Origin: Heligmosomoides polygyrus polygyrus
Taxonomy: Eukaryota > Nematoda > Chromadorea > Rhabditida > Heligmosomidae
Length of the DNA stretch: 64,000 nucleotides
Assembly (NCBI GenBank): GCA_947396885.1
Contig: OX377206.1
Location: 89,897,960-89,961,959, forward strand
Reading direction: 5' to 3'
Each line of letters begins with the position of its first letter. Within the stretch, counting starts at the first letter, position 1. Under the pieces are notes generated by a model, which saw nothing but the letters and a program-made list of their open reading frames with translations, was not told where the DNA came from and searched no databases. Below are positions 25,141-35,285 of this stretch, in pieces. The position numbers and the translations under genes are program-made.

Positions 25141-26260
25141 CTCTGGAAATAATAGGTCTTATTGCTCTTGCCTTTAGTCAACAGCTGTGTTATTTCCAGT
25201 GTATGAAATTTAAGTGTTTACGACTTATAAGTGTGAAGTGCTCCCCACTGTCATGGCTTATACCACTGTACATGCTTTAGGAGAACTTCCGGATCAGTCT
25301 TTTCCGCTAACATCGCGTGACCGACTTCCATTTAGAGCTACAAGACGTTGAAAACAATGTGGCCAAAGCTTAACTGGTTCCGAAGGAAGCGGCTACGTTG
25401 TTTATCGTCCAGCTCCAAATCCGATGATTCGGTTCCGGAAATACAGTAAGTGGACACAGTATCGGAGGGTCGGAAACTGCATTTTTTCACTCTAATCGGT
25501 CCGTCGCTCTGTGTGTGCGTCCGCTCATCCGTTTGCACAATGAAAGGTGGAAAACCTGGCTTCTCTATTGGATTAATGAAAACCGCTAGAGTTGGGCATC
25601 ACTCTGAAATCGTTAGCCAATGATCGGGTACAAGTGAACAGTGTCGATCACCCAATCAATGTCGATCGATATATTGTCAGTTATGTTCGGGAATGGTCAT
25701 TTGAGCAGGCAATAGCAGTGTTATGTTAAATGGTGGACAGACGACATCGATATGTCAACCAATCTTGATCGACATAAGGGATGCCTAGGGCAGAGGCGCA
25801 ACAAGTACTAAGACCAGCATCTAGCGCTGCTGACTTCTGTTTCACATAATTTTGCTTTGTTTTCAGTCCTTTTTCAAAACACGGAAATAGATCACGCTCT
25901 TTGCCGAAAAAGTGTAAAATATAGATTTCGGAAAATTCCACGGAAAACAAAGGACCATGCTCGATGTTGGTCAATTTTCTTCGGAATTTGTCACGTGTTT
26001 TATTTGAAGAAGACCTTTTTGTAATAAAGAGGGTTTTCTAAACAAAGCAATTTGATCTACATTTTTGATTGCATCTCCACGAAGAATTTAATCAATCTTT
26101 GGTGCAACTTGTATTTGACACAGTTATGTGAGCATAGTGGTCGCAGTGGTTATACATACGCATAAATCCCCGTTTTTTATCATGTAACACTCAAAAAGGG
26201 GTTGAGATCGCGCACTTAATTGTGGATTATGGAAGAATAAAGGTTTATACTCTTTTATAT
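25141..26260. other. Mostly unassigned sequence
   Basis: Apart from the exon candidate at 25357, nothing recognisable was found. Short open frames on both strands have no homology that I can name. Confidence 0.4.
25357..25445 (+). CDS. Candidate first coding exon, unknown protein
   Basis: An ATG opens 29 codons (MWPKLNWFRRKRLRCLSSSS, then KSDDSVPEI) and ends CA followed by GTAAGT, a strong donor. The basic start and Ser/Asp composition are not diagnostic. No downstream exon could be tied to it. Confidence 0.35.
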
Positions 26261-26740
26261 GGCGCATGAGTGTGTGGTAGCGCAGTTGGAGGAGGTTTCA
26301 GTTCTTGTGTACACCTGATACCCGGTTCTCGATTCGGATCTCCCGCCCAGGCCAAGTTTGATCTCTCCGGGGCTGTGAATTGGTGCCAGACTTTCTGGGA
26401 TGGATAAAGCGCTGACCTGTTCATCGGCAGCGCGACAGGAGGTACACCCGCCCCTGCTGGGGGCGTGGCGTCAGGAGGTACACCGCTGTTCTGCGGACCG
26501 GAAACTTTTGTTTTGCGTGTCAAAGGTTTCGTAAGGCAGCTGTTAGACTTTCGGTGAAGTCTAGGGCATTGGGGGTGGGTGAGCAAGGGGGATGAAAGGA
26601 AGATCGCACGCTCCCAGCAGGGGGGGGGGGGGGGGTATACCTTCTGACCGTCTTCCTGTTCATCGACTGGCTACCGTAATCCAATGTGTAGGCTTAATGC
26701 GCATTCAAATCTCCTTCACGACATTCCGCAGAGGTAGAAT
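26261..26740 (+). repeat. SINE-A copy split by a 228-bp insert
   Basis: The head GTGTGGTAGCGCAGTTGGAG runs to 26426 and the body resumes at 26655 with the same 11 bases, CCTGTTCATCG. The 3' end is TTCACGACATTCCGCAGAGG, after which the tail is lost. Confidence 0.85.
26427..26654. mobile_element. Insert of unknown type with CAGGAGGTACACC ends
   Basis: It is flanked by the 11-bp duplication CCTGTTCATCG (26416-26426, 26655-26665). Inside, CAGGAGGTACACCCGCCCCT (from 26436) and complement GGTATACCTTCTG (to 26646) form inverted ends, extending through CCCCTGCTGGG. Nine bases outside each inverted end belong to the insert, which does not fit hAT. A G run of about 18 lies by the right end. Confidence 0.7.
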
Positions 26741-27047
26741 TGAACGTTGAACATTGAACATTGAACACTTATTGAGCCAAAAGTAGTACAAAATAAGTTG
26801 AACACAGAAAACACTGCAAAAGTTGGCTCCTCGAAGACCAGCAAAAGTGAAGAGCAATTATTGTACAAAAAGAGATACAAAATTATTTGATCACAAAATA
26901 TTAAAGGAAAGGCGTTTTTTTTGAAGATTTGCAAGAAAAGGTTTTTTCCATGAGTACCGTGAAAAGCGTTTTTTAAAGAGACTAGCAGTTGTTTTTGTTT
27001 CAAAGAGAACAGCAGAAAGCGTGACGTATCCCAAAACGGCTGACTAA

Positions 27048-27181
27048 GGCCCCGTTTATACTTCGACGCCGAGCAACGCGACGCTATGTATGGTGGCTAT
27101 ATTGATTGAGCAGCGCGATCAATCAATTTGGCCACTTTACGTGCCGTCGTGTCGCTCGGCGTCGGAACTATAAACGGGGCG
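27048..27181. mobile_element. Harbinger-type MITE, 134 bp, copy 1
   Basis: Ends GGCCCCGTTTATACTTCGAC and ACTATAAACGGGGCG are inverted, with TAA target duplications at 27045-27047 and 27182-27184. The 3-bp TAA duplication is typical of PIF/Harbinger. Confidence 0.88.
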
Positions 27182-27210
27182 TAACGCCGACCTTTATATC
27201 TAAACATGAG

Positions 27211-27490
27211 GGTGCCTGTAGCGCAGTCGGAGTAGGCGCCGACTGTCGCGTGCACCCGATACCAGGTTCCTGGTTCGGATTTCCCGCCCAGGCCAACCAA
27301 GCCTTCCATCCCTCCGTGGTCGGCGAATTGGTACTAGACTTGTCTGGCGCTGACTTGTTCATTGGCTGGCCACCGCAAGTCATTGTATGGCCAAATACGC
27401 ATTCAAATCGTCTCCACGATACCCCGTAGAAGTAGAATGTGTGGCGCATCCCAAGAGGGATTGAGTAACGCCGTCCTTTATTCTTTATCT
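27211..27490 (+). repeat. SINE-A copy
   Basis: GGTGCCTGTAGCGCAGTCGG to GTCCTTTATTCTTTATCT, with a short ATGAG repeat on both sides. About 14 body bases are missing after GACTTGTCTGG. Confidence 0.92.
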
Positions 27491-28186
27491 ATGAGGTGTC
27501 AACACCGAACGGAGAGAAATCTAGAAGGAAGCGTGATCGTTCTGTTACCCCGTGCCCCATTTTCTTTATAATGGAATAGGGTTTGGTAAGATGGCTCCTA
27601 CCTTTTTGAAAACCTCAAGGCTTGCAACGCAATATTACGAGTTGTTGGAAGAAAGATGTCTGGCTAACTGAAGTAATGTCATACTCATCCCCTCAACTTT
27701 CAGCCTGCATAGCGTTTCCATACGCAGCGTTTTTAATCAAGGTAAAATTCATTTTCATTAAAAGCCACAGACAGGGTTTCGAAAACGATCAACAAAGTTG
27801 CTTACCCAATCAAGACTGAAATGATGATCCCTGGAGATTATAAATTCAATAATGGCATTCTCTTTGTGCTTCTAATTAAAAACGTCGCTGAAAAAGCGGC
27901 TGAAAAGCTGGAGTATACGGTAAATGTATGAGTCAATAGCAAGTGAACGTACAGAAAACGATCAAACGGTTAGGACGACGAATCTCCTTTTTGTTCTTTT
28001 CAGCCGAACTTTGAAGCTGTAGATTCTTGTACTTGATGCCTGTTATTGGACGTTTTCCAAGTGCAGCTCATCGTATCAATATCTCAAGCTCATCTAGAAT
28101 ATGTTTGATGTGAGCGAACTCGAATATACATTCATCTCGCGTTTTTAACGATTATTTTGTTTGTTTGATGAATTCGCTTTCGTTGT

Positions 28187-28210
28187 AGTGCACCAGCGCA
28201 GGTAGAAAAA

Positions 28211-28241
<31 letters not shown>

Positions 28242-28300
28242 ATATTGGGTTTGCTTTCGTTGCATTGCACCAGTGCAACTAGAAAAAAAATAAAAAATAA
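28187..28300 (+). mobile_element. Two successive LINE 3' ends with stem-loops
   Basis: GTGCACCAGCGC (28189-28200) precedes (AAATA)n at 28206-28244. A second, TTGCACCAGTGCAA (28265-28278), precedes an A-rich AAAT tract. Both share CTTTCGTTG before the stem. Confidence 0.7.
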
Positions 28301-28305
28301 AAAAT

Positions 28306-28450
28306 ATTGGGTTGTTCAATAATTATAAAATGAATGAATAAATGATGAAAAGTAAATAAATAAATATTGGCTTGTTTAATAATATTAGATAAAATAAATA
28401 AATAATGAAAAATAAATGAATAAATAGATAGATAAATAAATAAATAGATA
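28306..28450 (+). repeat. Repeated junction of LINE tail and mariner end
   Basis: AAATATTGGGTTGTTCAATA occurs at about 28303 and, with changes, near 28364, before the full mariner end at 28451. Each is followed by ATGAATAAATAAATGA-like sequence. Confidence 0.7.
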
Positions 28451-30140
28451 TTGGGGTGTTCAATAATTAATGTCTCTTTTTCAGATTTTTAAAAGTGATT
28501 TTATTTATAATGAAGTCAAACATTACTCAATGATATATTGACCATTTTGTTGGATAACCTCTTTGGCATTTTTCATTTAGTTGAAAAATTCCACGTTTGA
28601 AGAAACCTTGGTTTTCAGAAGCGAAGAACTGGTGCAGCAATATTTTAACAGCTCGACAACAATTAACACTGTTAAAAAAGTGAAAGCGAAAACATGAAAT
28701 TATAAATTTTACTTCCTCTAAAGTGGTTCGTTTCGCAACCTATCTTCAGACGAACCTTTTTTGTTATAACACCATCCCGGTCTCTAATAAGTGACGAGAA
28801 AGGCGCTATAACGTTTTTGAATGCGTAAAATTATTAATTTATTTATTTAACTTCAAACAATTTTAATGTTTTCAAACGTAAAATGGGTAAAAAACCTTTA
28901 AAAAACCAACGCTGACACTCGCGTACAGTGAGGCGGTCGGTCGTCACTGTAAACGTCGCATAATTTTTTCCGAGTTTGCACCACATTTTTGCCCTCTCGA
29001 TAGGAAGAGAATAAAATATGCCGATAACGCAATTTTGATTGTCAATTTTTAACTTGATTTTACAAATAATGCTTAGTTTTTGATAGAAGGGGGTCTAAAG
29101 TCTAACATTTGAAATACAGGGTGCACCAAAATAACATGGACAAGATTTTTTAAATCATAATTATAAAGCAACATAAAGCAACCAACAATTTGAGAAAACA
29201 ACAACTAAATTACAATAATACAAACATTAAGGTAGATCATGTTCAAGTGGTTTCGTAGTGGTCGATCTTGGAGTGGATGCACAGGGCCAAACGCTTCGCG
29301 AGGTTTGGGGGCGATGGGCCGCAGGTCATCAGGAAACAATTGTTCCCACTCCTGGCGTTAGGATTCCTTCAGGAACTGAAGACTGCGGTGGCGCTTGACG
29401 CCGACCCTAGTCTTGAAAATGCCCACACACTGTAGTCCATCGAATCCAAATCTGGAGAATACGGCGGCCATTCCGAAGGCGCGATGGAATCGGGGAAATT
29501 GGCCTTGCTCCACGCCTGCGTACTCTTCGCCCTATGTTCGGGTGCAGAGTCCCGTTGGAGCGTCCAATGGGCATCACCGAAGTGCTACTGGACCTAAGGA
29601 AGAACTACGGACTCGAGTATGTCTCGCATGTGCACATCTTTTTCGATTTTCACTCCTTTATCCACGAAAACCAGAGGGGTCCTGCCAGAGGGGTGATTCT
29701 ACCCCCAAACCATGGCCGGTTGTGGGTTCTGGCGGTGTTCGACGATAGCAGAGCTGCTTGGAGCCTCTGTAGATCAGATCTTATTATTTTGGCGATTGTG
29801 CACCTGCTCCACGGTGAACAGCTTGTGAACAGAATCTGTTCCCAGCCACGACCTGCGGCCCAACGCCTCCAAACTTCGCGAAACGTTTGGCCCTTTGCAT
29901 CCGCTCCAAGGGAGGCCACTTCGAAACCACTTCAAGATGATGTACCTTAATGTTTGTGTTGTTGTAAATTAGTCGTCGTTTTTTGAATTGTTGGTTGTTT
30001 TATATTTATAACAAAAAATCTTGTCCGCGTTATTTTGGTGCACCCGATAGTTTGTGATAATGTAGGCCACGCAGTCACTACTTCATCATATGTTTCACGC
30101 CATCTATGAGAAAAACAACATTAATTATTGAACAACCAAA
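28451..30140 (-). mobile_element. Mariner remnant with nested Tc1-like element
   Basis: Ends TTGGGGTGTTCAATAATTAA and, complemented, TTTGGTTGTTCAATAATTAA are mariner-type. On the minus strand the transposase C-terminus is legible near 28530-28640: FFKRGIFQLNEKCQ, a shift, then EVIQQNGQYIIE and stop. The middle is taken up by 29117-30047. A paralogue lies at 58733-60485. Confidence 0.85.
29117..30047 (-). mobile_element. Tc1/mariner superfamily element with dead transposase
   Basis: Ends CAGGGTGCACCAAAATAACA and complement are flanked by TA (29115-29116, 30048-30049). Minus-strand transposase fragments in order: FVDKGVKIEKDVHMRDILES, LQRDSAPEHRAK (catalytic Asp), SEWPPYSPDLDSMDYSVWAF. These are typical of the IS630-Tc1-mariner C-terminal half. 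Frames shift between blocks. Confidence 0.88.
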
Positions 30141-31480
30141 TGAATAAGTACGTTCGGGCTGCAAATTCCTGCACTGCGGTTTTTTGTGCATGAAGCTGCT
30201 TCTTCAACATTGCCGAGCGACATGCCACGTAACGACCACTCCGTCGTTCGTCGCCGAGCCCGAGGCTAGTCCAAAGATCGCGGATTTTGTCGCCATTCTT
30301 TGAGATCAGCACTAGCCGTGCTGCAATGTCGCTAAGCTGTCTAGTAGGCCTCGCTGAACGTCCTCCATGAGTGGAATATCTTAGCGTCTTGAATTCCACG
30401 GGCAAAACACGCTATTTTTCAGATTAATTTATTCGTAGTGCAGACGAACGCACGCTTGCAAAGTCCTGATATTGGATCGGAATGAGTTTTCTCTTTTGTG
30501 CAGGCTTTTGGTCTGATGGAATAGAGGGTTTGGTAGCAATAAGGTCTTAAAATCTGGTCATCTTGGGAGTAAGTGCTGGATGCTATGAATCCTAAGAAAT
30601 TCAGGCCTAAAAATCTCGTGATGTACTGGCTGATAGAAATCTCACCTTTCGACAAAATTCTCGAGGAAAACATACAGAAAGCAGCCCTACAACAAAAGTG
30701 ATTTGGTCGTAACTATAATAATTAGCGAAAATGAAAAAAATCGACATTTGAGAATGCATGGAGTGATGAATATGGGGTCAAACTAGTCAGATTTGACATC
30801 AAATAGATCGCCACGATGAGGTTAAACCTAAAGTCAGCATGAAATACATTTTTAACACAGTTTAAAATATTTGAAATTCTACTGAGCAGACCCATTCCAG
30901 CCAGGAGGCATAATTAGGCGAGACTAAGGAGCGAAGATAATTACGGACTCGTGTAATCTAGGTCACCTCTGACTCAACAATTCTAAAATCTTGCAAAGAC
31001 TTTTATGCCATTGGGTATAGATCATGTTATTTTGAATCCAACAATGTGAATTTTATTGAATATAATCGATTTTGGAGAGATATATGGCAAAGCGGCGGAA
31101 ACGGCGGATTAATCCGCGTTTTGGCGGATGTTTGCCGACGGTACTTTAGAACGAGAACCGTTCAAAAAATAAGTGTGGGACTAAAAAGGAAACAGGGAAC
31201 TCTGACTTAGATTTCATTATGCCTTGAAGAGATTTACTAATCGACTTCTATTCTGAGTTAATGGTCTTCACTCGTATGGAACTATCGTGTTTTTGTCAAG
31301 TTTCATGTAATCCGAACCTGCTCTATTAGCAACGAAATTAAGCCGGATTGATGATTCTGCTGTATTGAAAATCTCTTTTACTCCAACATTGATTCTATAT
31401 GGTCTCGCCATGAAGAAGGTTCTTTTGTCAAGTCTACAGAAAACATAGAGAATTTTATGACCTATAACGAGAACTTGGGC
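30141..31480. other. No gene recognised
   Basis: Unique-looking AT-rich sequence without splice-supported open frames. A SINE-A-like GCGCAGTCGAAG plus (AATA)n occurs at about 31488-31515. Confidence 0.45.
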
Positions 31481-31580
31481 GTCTGGAAGCGCAGTCGAAG
31501 AAAGAAATAAATAAATAAAACGATTTATAAAAATGGTGAATCTGTATAGGGCAATTAAAATAAAATTGCATAATAAAATT

Positions 31581-31887
31581 GGGCGCGTGTGGAGCAGTCG
31601 GAGGAGGCGCCGGCTATGTGCTCCCGATTTCAGGCTTCTGGTTCGGAAGGCTCCTTGTTCGGATTTCCGACCTTCGCCAACCAAGCCTTCCTTACCTTCG
31701 GGATTGGTGAGTTGGTAGGATGCTTGTCTAGGAACGCTAAAACACGGACTTGTCCATCAGCTGACCACCGAGAGTGTACAGACTAAACTAAATACGCACT
31801 GAAATTGATTCCGCATCCCGTAGAAACAGAATGCGCGGCGTATCCCAAAAGGGATGGAATAACGCCATCCTTTATCTATTACCTTTT
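31581..31887 (+). repeat. SINE-A copy, diverged
   Basis: GGGCGCGTGTGGAGCAGTCG to GCCATCCTTTATCTATTACC. The B-box region carries an extra GGTTCGGAAGG. Confidence 0.85.
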
Positions 31888-32077
31888 AATAGTTTTTACA
31901 TAACTTAAAATTGCTAATATTTACGAAGGTGTGATCATTTAAAACTAAAAGTCGAAAATGGCGGACACACTCCAGGTATGACGTATAGGCTTTATAAGAG
32001 GTGTAGTTAAACATTTCTTCCGTTACATTACTGCAAGCATGCCTGTAGTTAAGGCATCCTATTAGGATTCTTATTGT

Positions 32078-32187
32078 AAAGGCCAAATACGCATTCAAAT
32101 TGGGTGGCGACGTCCGCCAGAACCAATATGCGTGGCGCATCCCGCAAAGGGGTTGACTAACACCGTCCTTTATACTTTTATCTTTAC
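32078..32187 (+). repeat. SINE-A 3' part, 5'-truncated
   Basis: AGGCCAAATACGCATTCAAA through GTGGCGCATCCCGCAAAG to CCTTTATACTTTTATC. Confidence 0.85.
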
Positions 32188-32618
32188 AACGAGGTATGAG
32201 TTCGTATCCTCTTCGTCTGTTTGAACCGACTTTACTTCAAGGTGATTGTTTCTACGTCACAATTAACACGTTGACGACCGTGTGACACGATATCGTGTCA
32301 CAGTCCCGTAATTTATTTTTTATAGTTGGATTCAAATCCTTGAACAGAACTTTTTTCGTATTATATGGATAACACTTCATCGTTAGGCATTGTTGCAAAC
32401 AGCGTGCTCCACGAAAATAAATTTCCGTTATTGATTCATTGAGTTTCTTGACAAGTAGTGGCTTCAATTAACAAACAACTTTTGACGTTGCAAAGAATTG
32501 ATTGGTTCAACGCGAAGACGCGCGAAAATCACGTATATGACGCGCCGAACCAATCGATTTTTTTGCACCGACAAATAGTTCTCTTATGAAGCTGCTTTGG
32601 AATTTTTTAAAGTGGAAC

Positions 32619-33500
32619 TTTATTTATTTATTTTTTATTCACTTCGTGGCGTGAATCACAGCAGAAATACATCCATATAATGGGATATAAACGAGCAAAA
32701 CCATCTTCAGGGAATCAAAATGAAACAAGTGAGAACAGAATAGCCTAAAAGGTTTATTCGGAACGAACAGATGGGGACAAATTAAAATTGAGGAACAGAC
32801 ATATTAAGAAAATCTTCATTATCACCGATTAAAAGGTTTGGCTCCCTAAGGTCGCGTTTATACTTCGACGCCTAGCGACGCGACGCCATGTATAGTGGCC
32901 ATATTGATTGAGCGACGCGATCGATCAATTTGGCTGCTTTACATGCCGTCGCGTCGCATGGCGTCGGAAGTATAAACGGGGTCTAAGGCCCCTGTAAGTG
33001 AAGAAGTTAGACCTAACTTGCGACCTTGCAACCGCGGTATATAATCTAAGTCTACCTGTTCTACTAATCGTAAGTGGTACTCCAAAGAACTCAACAGGAT
33101 CTAGAGACACTTTCCTAGTGAAGATTTTGAACAACATGATTAGATCTGCCCTTTTTCTTCTTCGTCTTAAACTGGGCATGCCGAGCAGGTTAGCCAGCGT
33201 GGAACCGTTAGGGATGTCTTCGTAACCCATTTTGTAGCACCTCATCAACAACGTATGTGTGTAGCTATTCTGAATACTTTCGAGGAGATCGACATCTTTC
33301 TTTTAACAGGGGTTAAAAATTGAAGTACCAAATTCCATAATGGGTCTTAAGTAGCACCTTCAGGCGCACAAGAGAGCGCCAGTATCCTTTGTTTGTAGCA
33401 CCTTGAATGAATTGTACGTCCTGAAGTTGGCCTTTTTTACAAGTAATTTATAATGAATGTCAAATCTTAAATTACTCGTTGAACTTCCACGTTTCTCCTC
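32619..33500 (-). pseudogene. LINE ORF2 C-terminal fragment (LINE B), 5'-truncated
   Basis: The minus strand encodes the end of a CR1/Jockey-group ORF2: SNLRFDIHYKLLVKKANFRT, then RPIMEFGTSIFNP, ESIQNSYTHTLLMRCYKMGY and RRRKRADLIMLFKI, with stops and shifts. The 3' end has ATTCAC/GTGAAT (32637-32642, 32651-32656) next to (TTTA)n at 32619-32636. A Harbinger MITE (32850-32983) lies inside. Confidence 0.85.
32850..32983. mobile_element. Harbinger-type MITE, 134 bp, copy 2
   Basis: Same length and organisation as the copy at 27048. TAA duplications lie at 32847-32849 and 32984-32986. Inserted in LINE B. Confidence 0.9.
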
Positions 33501-33512
33501 TTAATTGGATAG

Positions 33513-33998
33513 GATATTGAGATTCTGAATGAGGTGCATCTGATCGAGGAAGGCGAGAAGGTCGGAGCTTCCGAGGCTGCACTCCTCAACATGCTTGGAG
33601 TGACACCGTTCTCGTACGGTCTCGTGGTCTTGCAAGTGTACGACAACGAAACATTTTACACTCCTGAGGTTCTGGACATGACCACCGATGGGCTTCGCAG
33701 ACGCTTCATGGCTGGAATGCGCAACGTTGCTGCAGTTTCGCTTGCGATAAAGTAACCAACGATCGTGTCCGTGGCGCACTCGTTGGCGCGCGGAGTGCAG
33801 AACATTCTCGGAGTTGCTGCCATCACCGACGTCAACTTCAAGGATGCTGTTCAGCTCAGGGAATTCCTGGATGATTCGAGCAAGTTCGTTGCTGCCGCTG
33901 CCGCTGCAGCTCCAGCTGCTGCTGCAGCCGAGACAAAGAAGGAGGAGGTCAAGGAGGAGTCCGAAGATGACGACCTTGGATTCGGACTGTTCGGCTAA
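33513..33998 (+). pseudogene. Ribosomal protein P0 (uL10) C-terminal part, with in-frame stop
   Basis: P0 anchors the stalk of the large ribosomal subunit. The frame reads [40 protein letters not shown] and SVAHSLARGVQNILGVAA, an Ala-rich hinge, then ESEDDDLGFGLFG. Codon 81 (33753-33755) is TAA where relatives have Tyr in a YPT motif. The last residue is Gly where the family ends in Asp. There are 161 codons, about half of the protein. A TAG directly precedes the region in frame, and LINE sequence abuts both sides. A 3' exon of a damaged gene or a retrocopy piece are both possible. Confidence 0.93.
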
Positions 33999-35285
33999 CT
34001 TGTTTATTTATTTATTTATTTATTTCATGCACACGTGGGTGCGCCACAAAGGAAAAGTGTTAGGGACAATGAAAGGAGAACCAACATCAATATGTCAGAA
34101 CGCAATAAAAAGAGCAAGGATAAAATAAATCAAGACACAACAAGTGTAGAAAACGGAGGTGATTTGGCTGCTCTGTAAATAATGCTGATCCTGAAATACC
34201 TCACTATTTTAGAAAGCTGGGAAGGATATTACTCTCAAGGTAATAATTCAACCCCACTAAATGCAGGAAAGAAAGACGGATCCACACTGCAGCTCTATTT
34301 ATATAAACCGAAAGATCACCCAGAAAGCAAAACAAGCAGCTGATCGATGGTAGTAAAAAATGAATAAGACTTAAAAATATAATTAAGAACAGATCCCTCT
34401 TGACTTATATTATATAGCTTGAATGGTCGCTCCACTTTGAGTGCTACGACTTAATAGGCACGCGACTGGCATAGCCATACCGGGGCGGGTTCTCTATTTC
34501 AAGAACCTCTTTAAACTAATACGCACCCCAGGCGATAGCCTACTAAGGAGACCTGCGGAGGAGATAAAGCGTAGAGATAAAATCAGATAAGAGTAGTGAA
34601 CAGAAACAGGGTATAATATTATACCAAAAAGTTAAATAAGCCTTGGTATAGTATTTTTTAGAAGAATATTTCGGTATGAGGGCACATTGCCTATAAGTCA
34701 AAGAGAGCCGATAAAAAGCCTACAGCACCTGAGCTTTCCGGATTGATAGGATTCAACACTTTTGAGAAGCGATAATGTAGGCATCTACTGCACCAGAAGA
34801 ATTGAGGTATTTCAAGGAAGAGCACTAACAGATACTATGCCATATAAGGATAAGTGATAGAAGAGGCTATGACAGCAGGCAACATGAGGACACCATTCAG
34901 AAAGTTGAGGAAGAGTCTTGTGGAATAGCCTACGAAAGCAAAAGCAACACATAGTTACAGAAAAAAATCCATTGACAAGTGATCAATATCGCGCTATCAT
35001 CCAAGAGAATGAGATGAGCCTATCTATGGAAGTGATTGTGCCCGAGGCAGCGATACTGGATCCAAGCACGTGCAAGACCTGCAACTAAGTAAAACAATTC
35101 TACTTTCCGTAAAAAATGGCATAAAGGAGTTGAAAACTTCCCTCACAAGGCAGTACCCTATATTTGTAGGGCAGTTTATAGAGCTAAGATAATGTTGCAA
35201 CCTTGCCTGCACGGAGAGGGTGCTAAAATGCTTCATTCTAGACGTTCTTATTGGGAATGCATTCGTCAACTAGGAGGTGGATAAA

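Noticed and set aside
27705..27742. 37-nt segment between CTTTCAG and GTAAAA
   Set aside because: Same reason: no partner exon and no recognisable protein.
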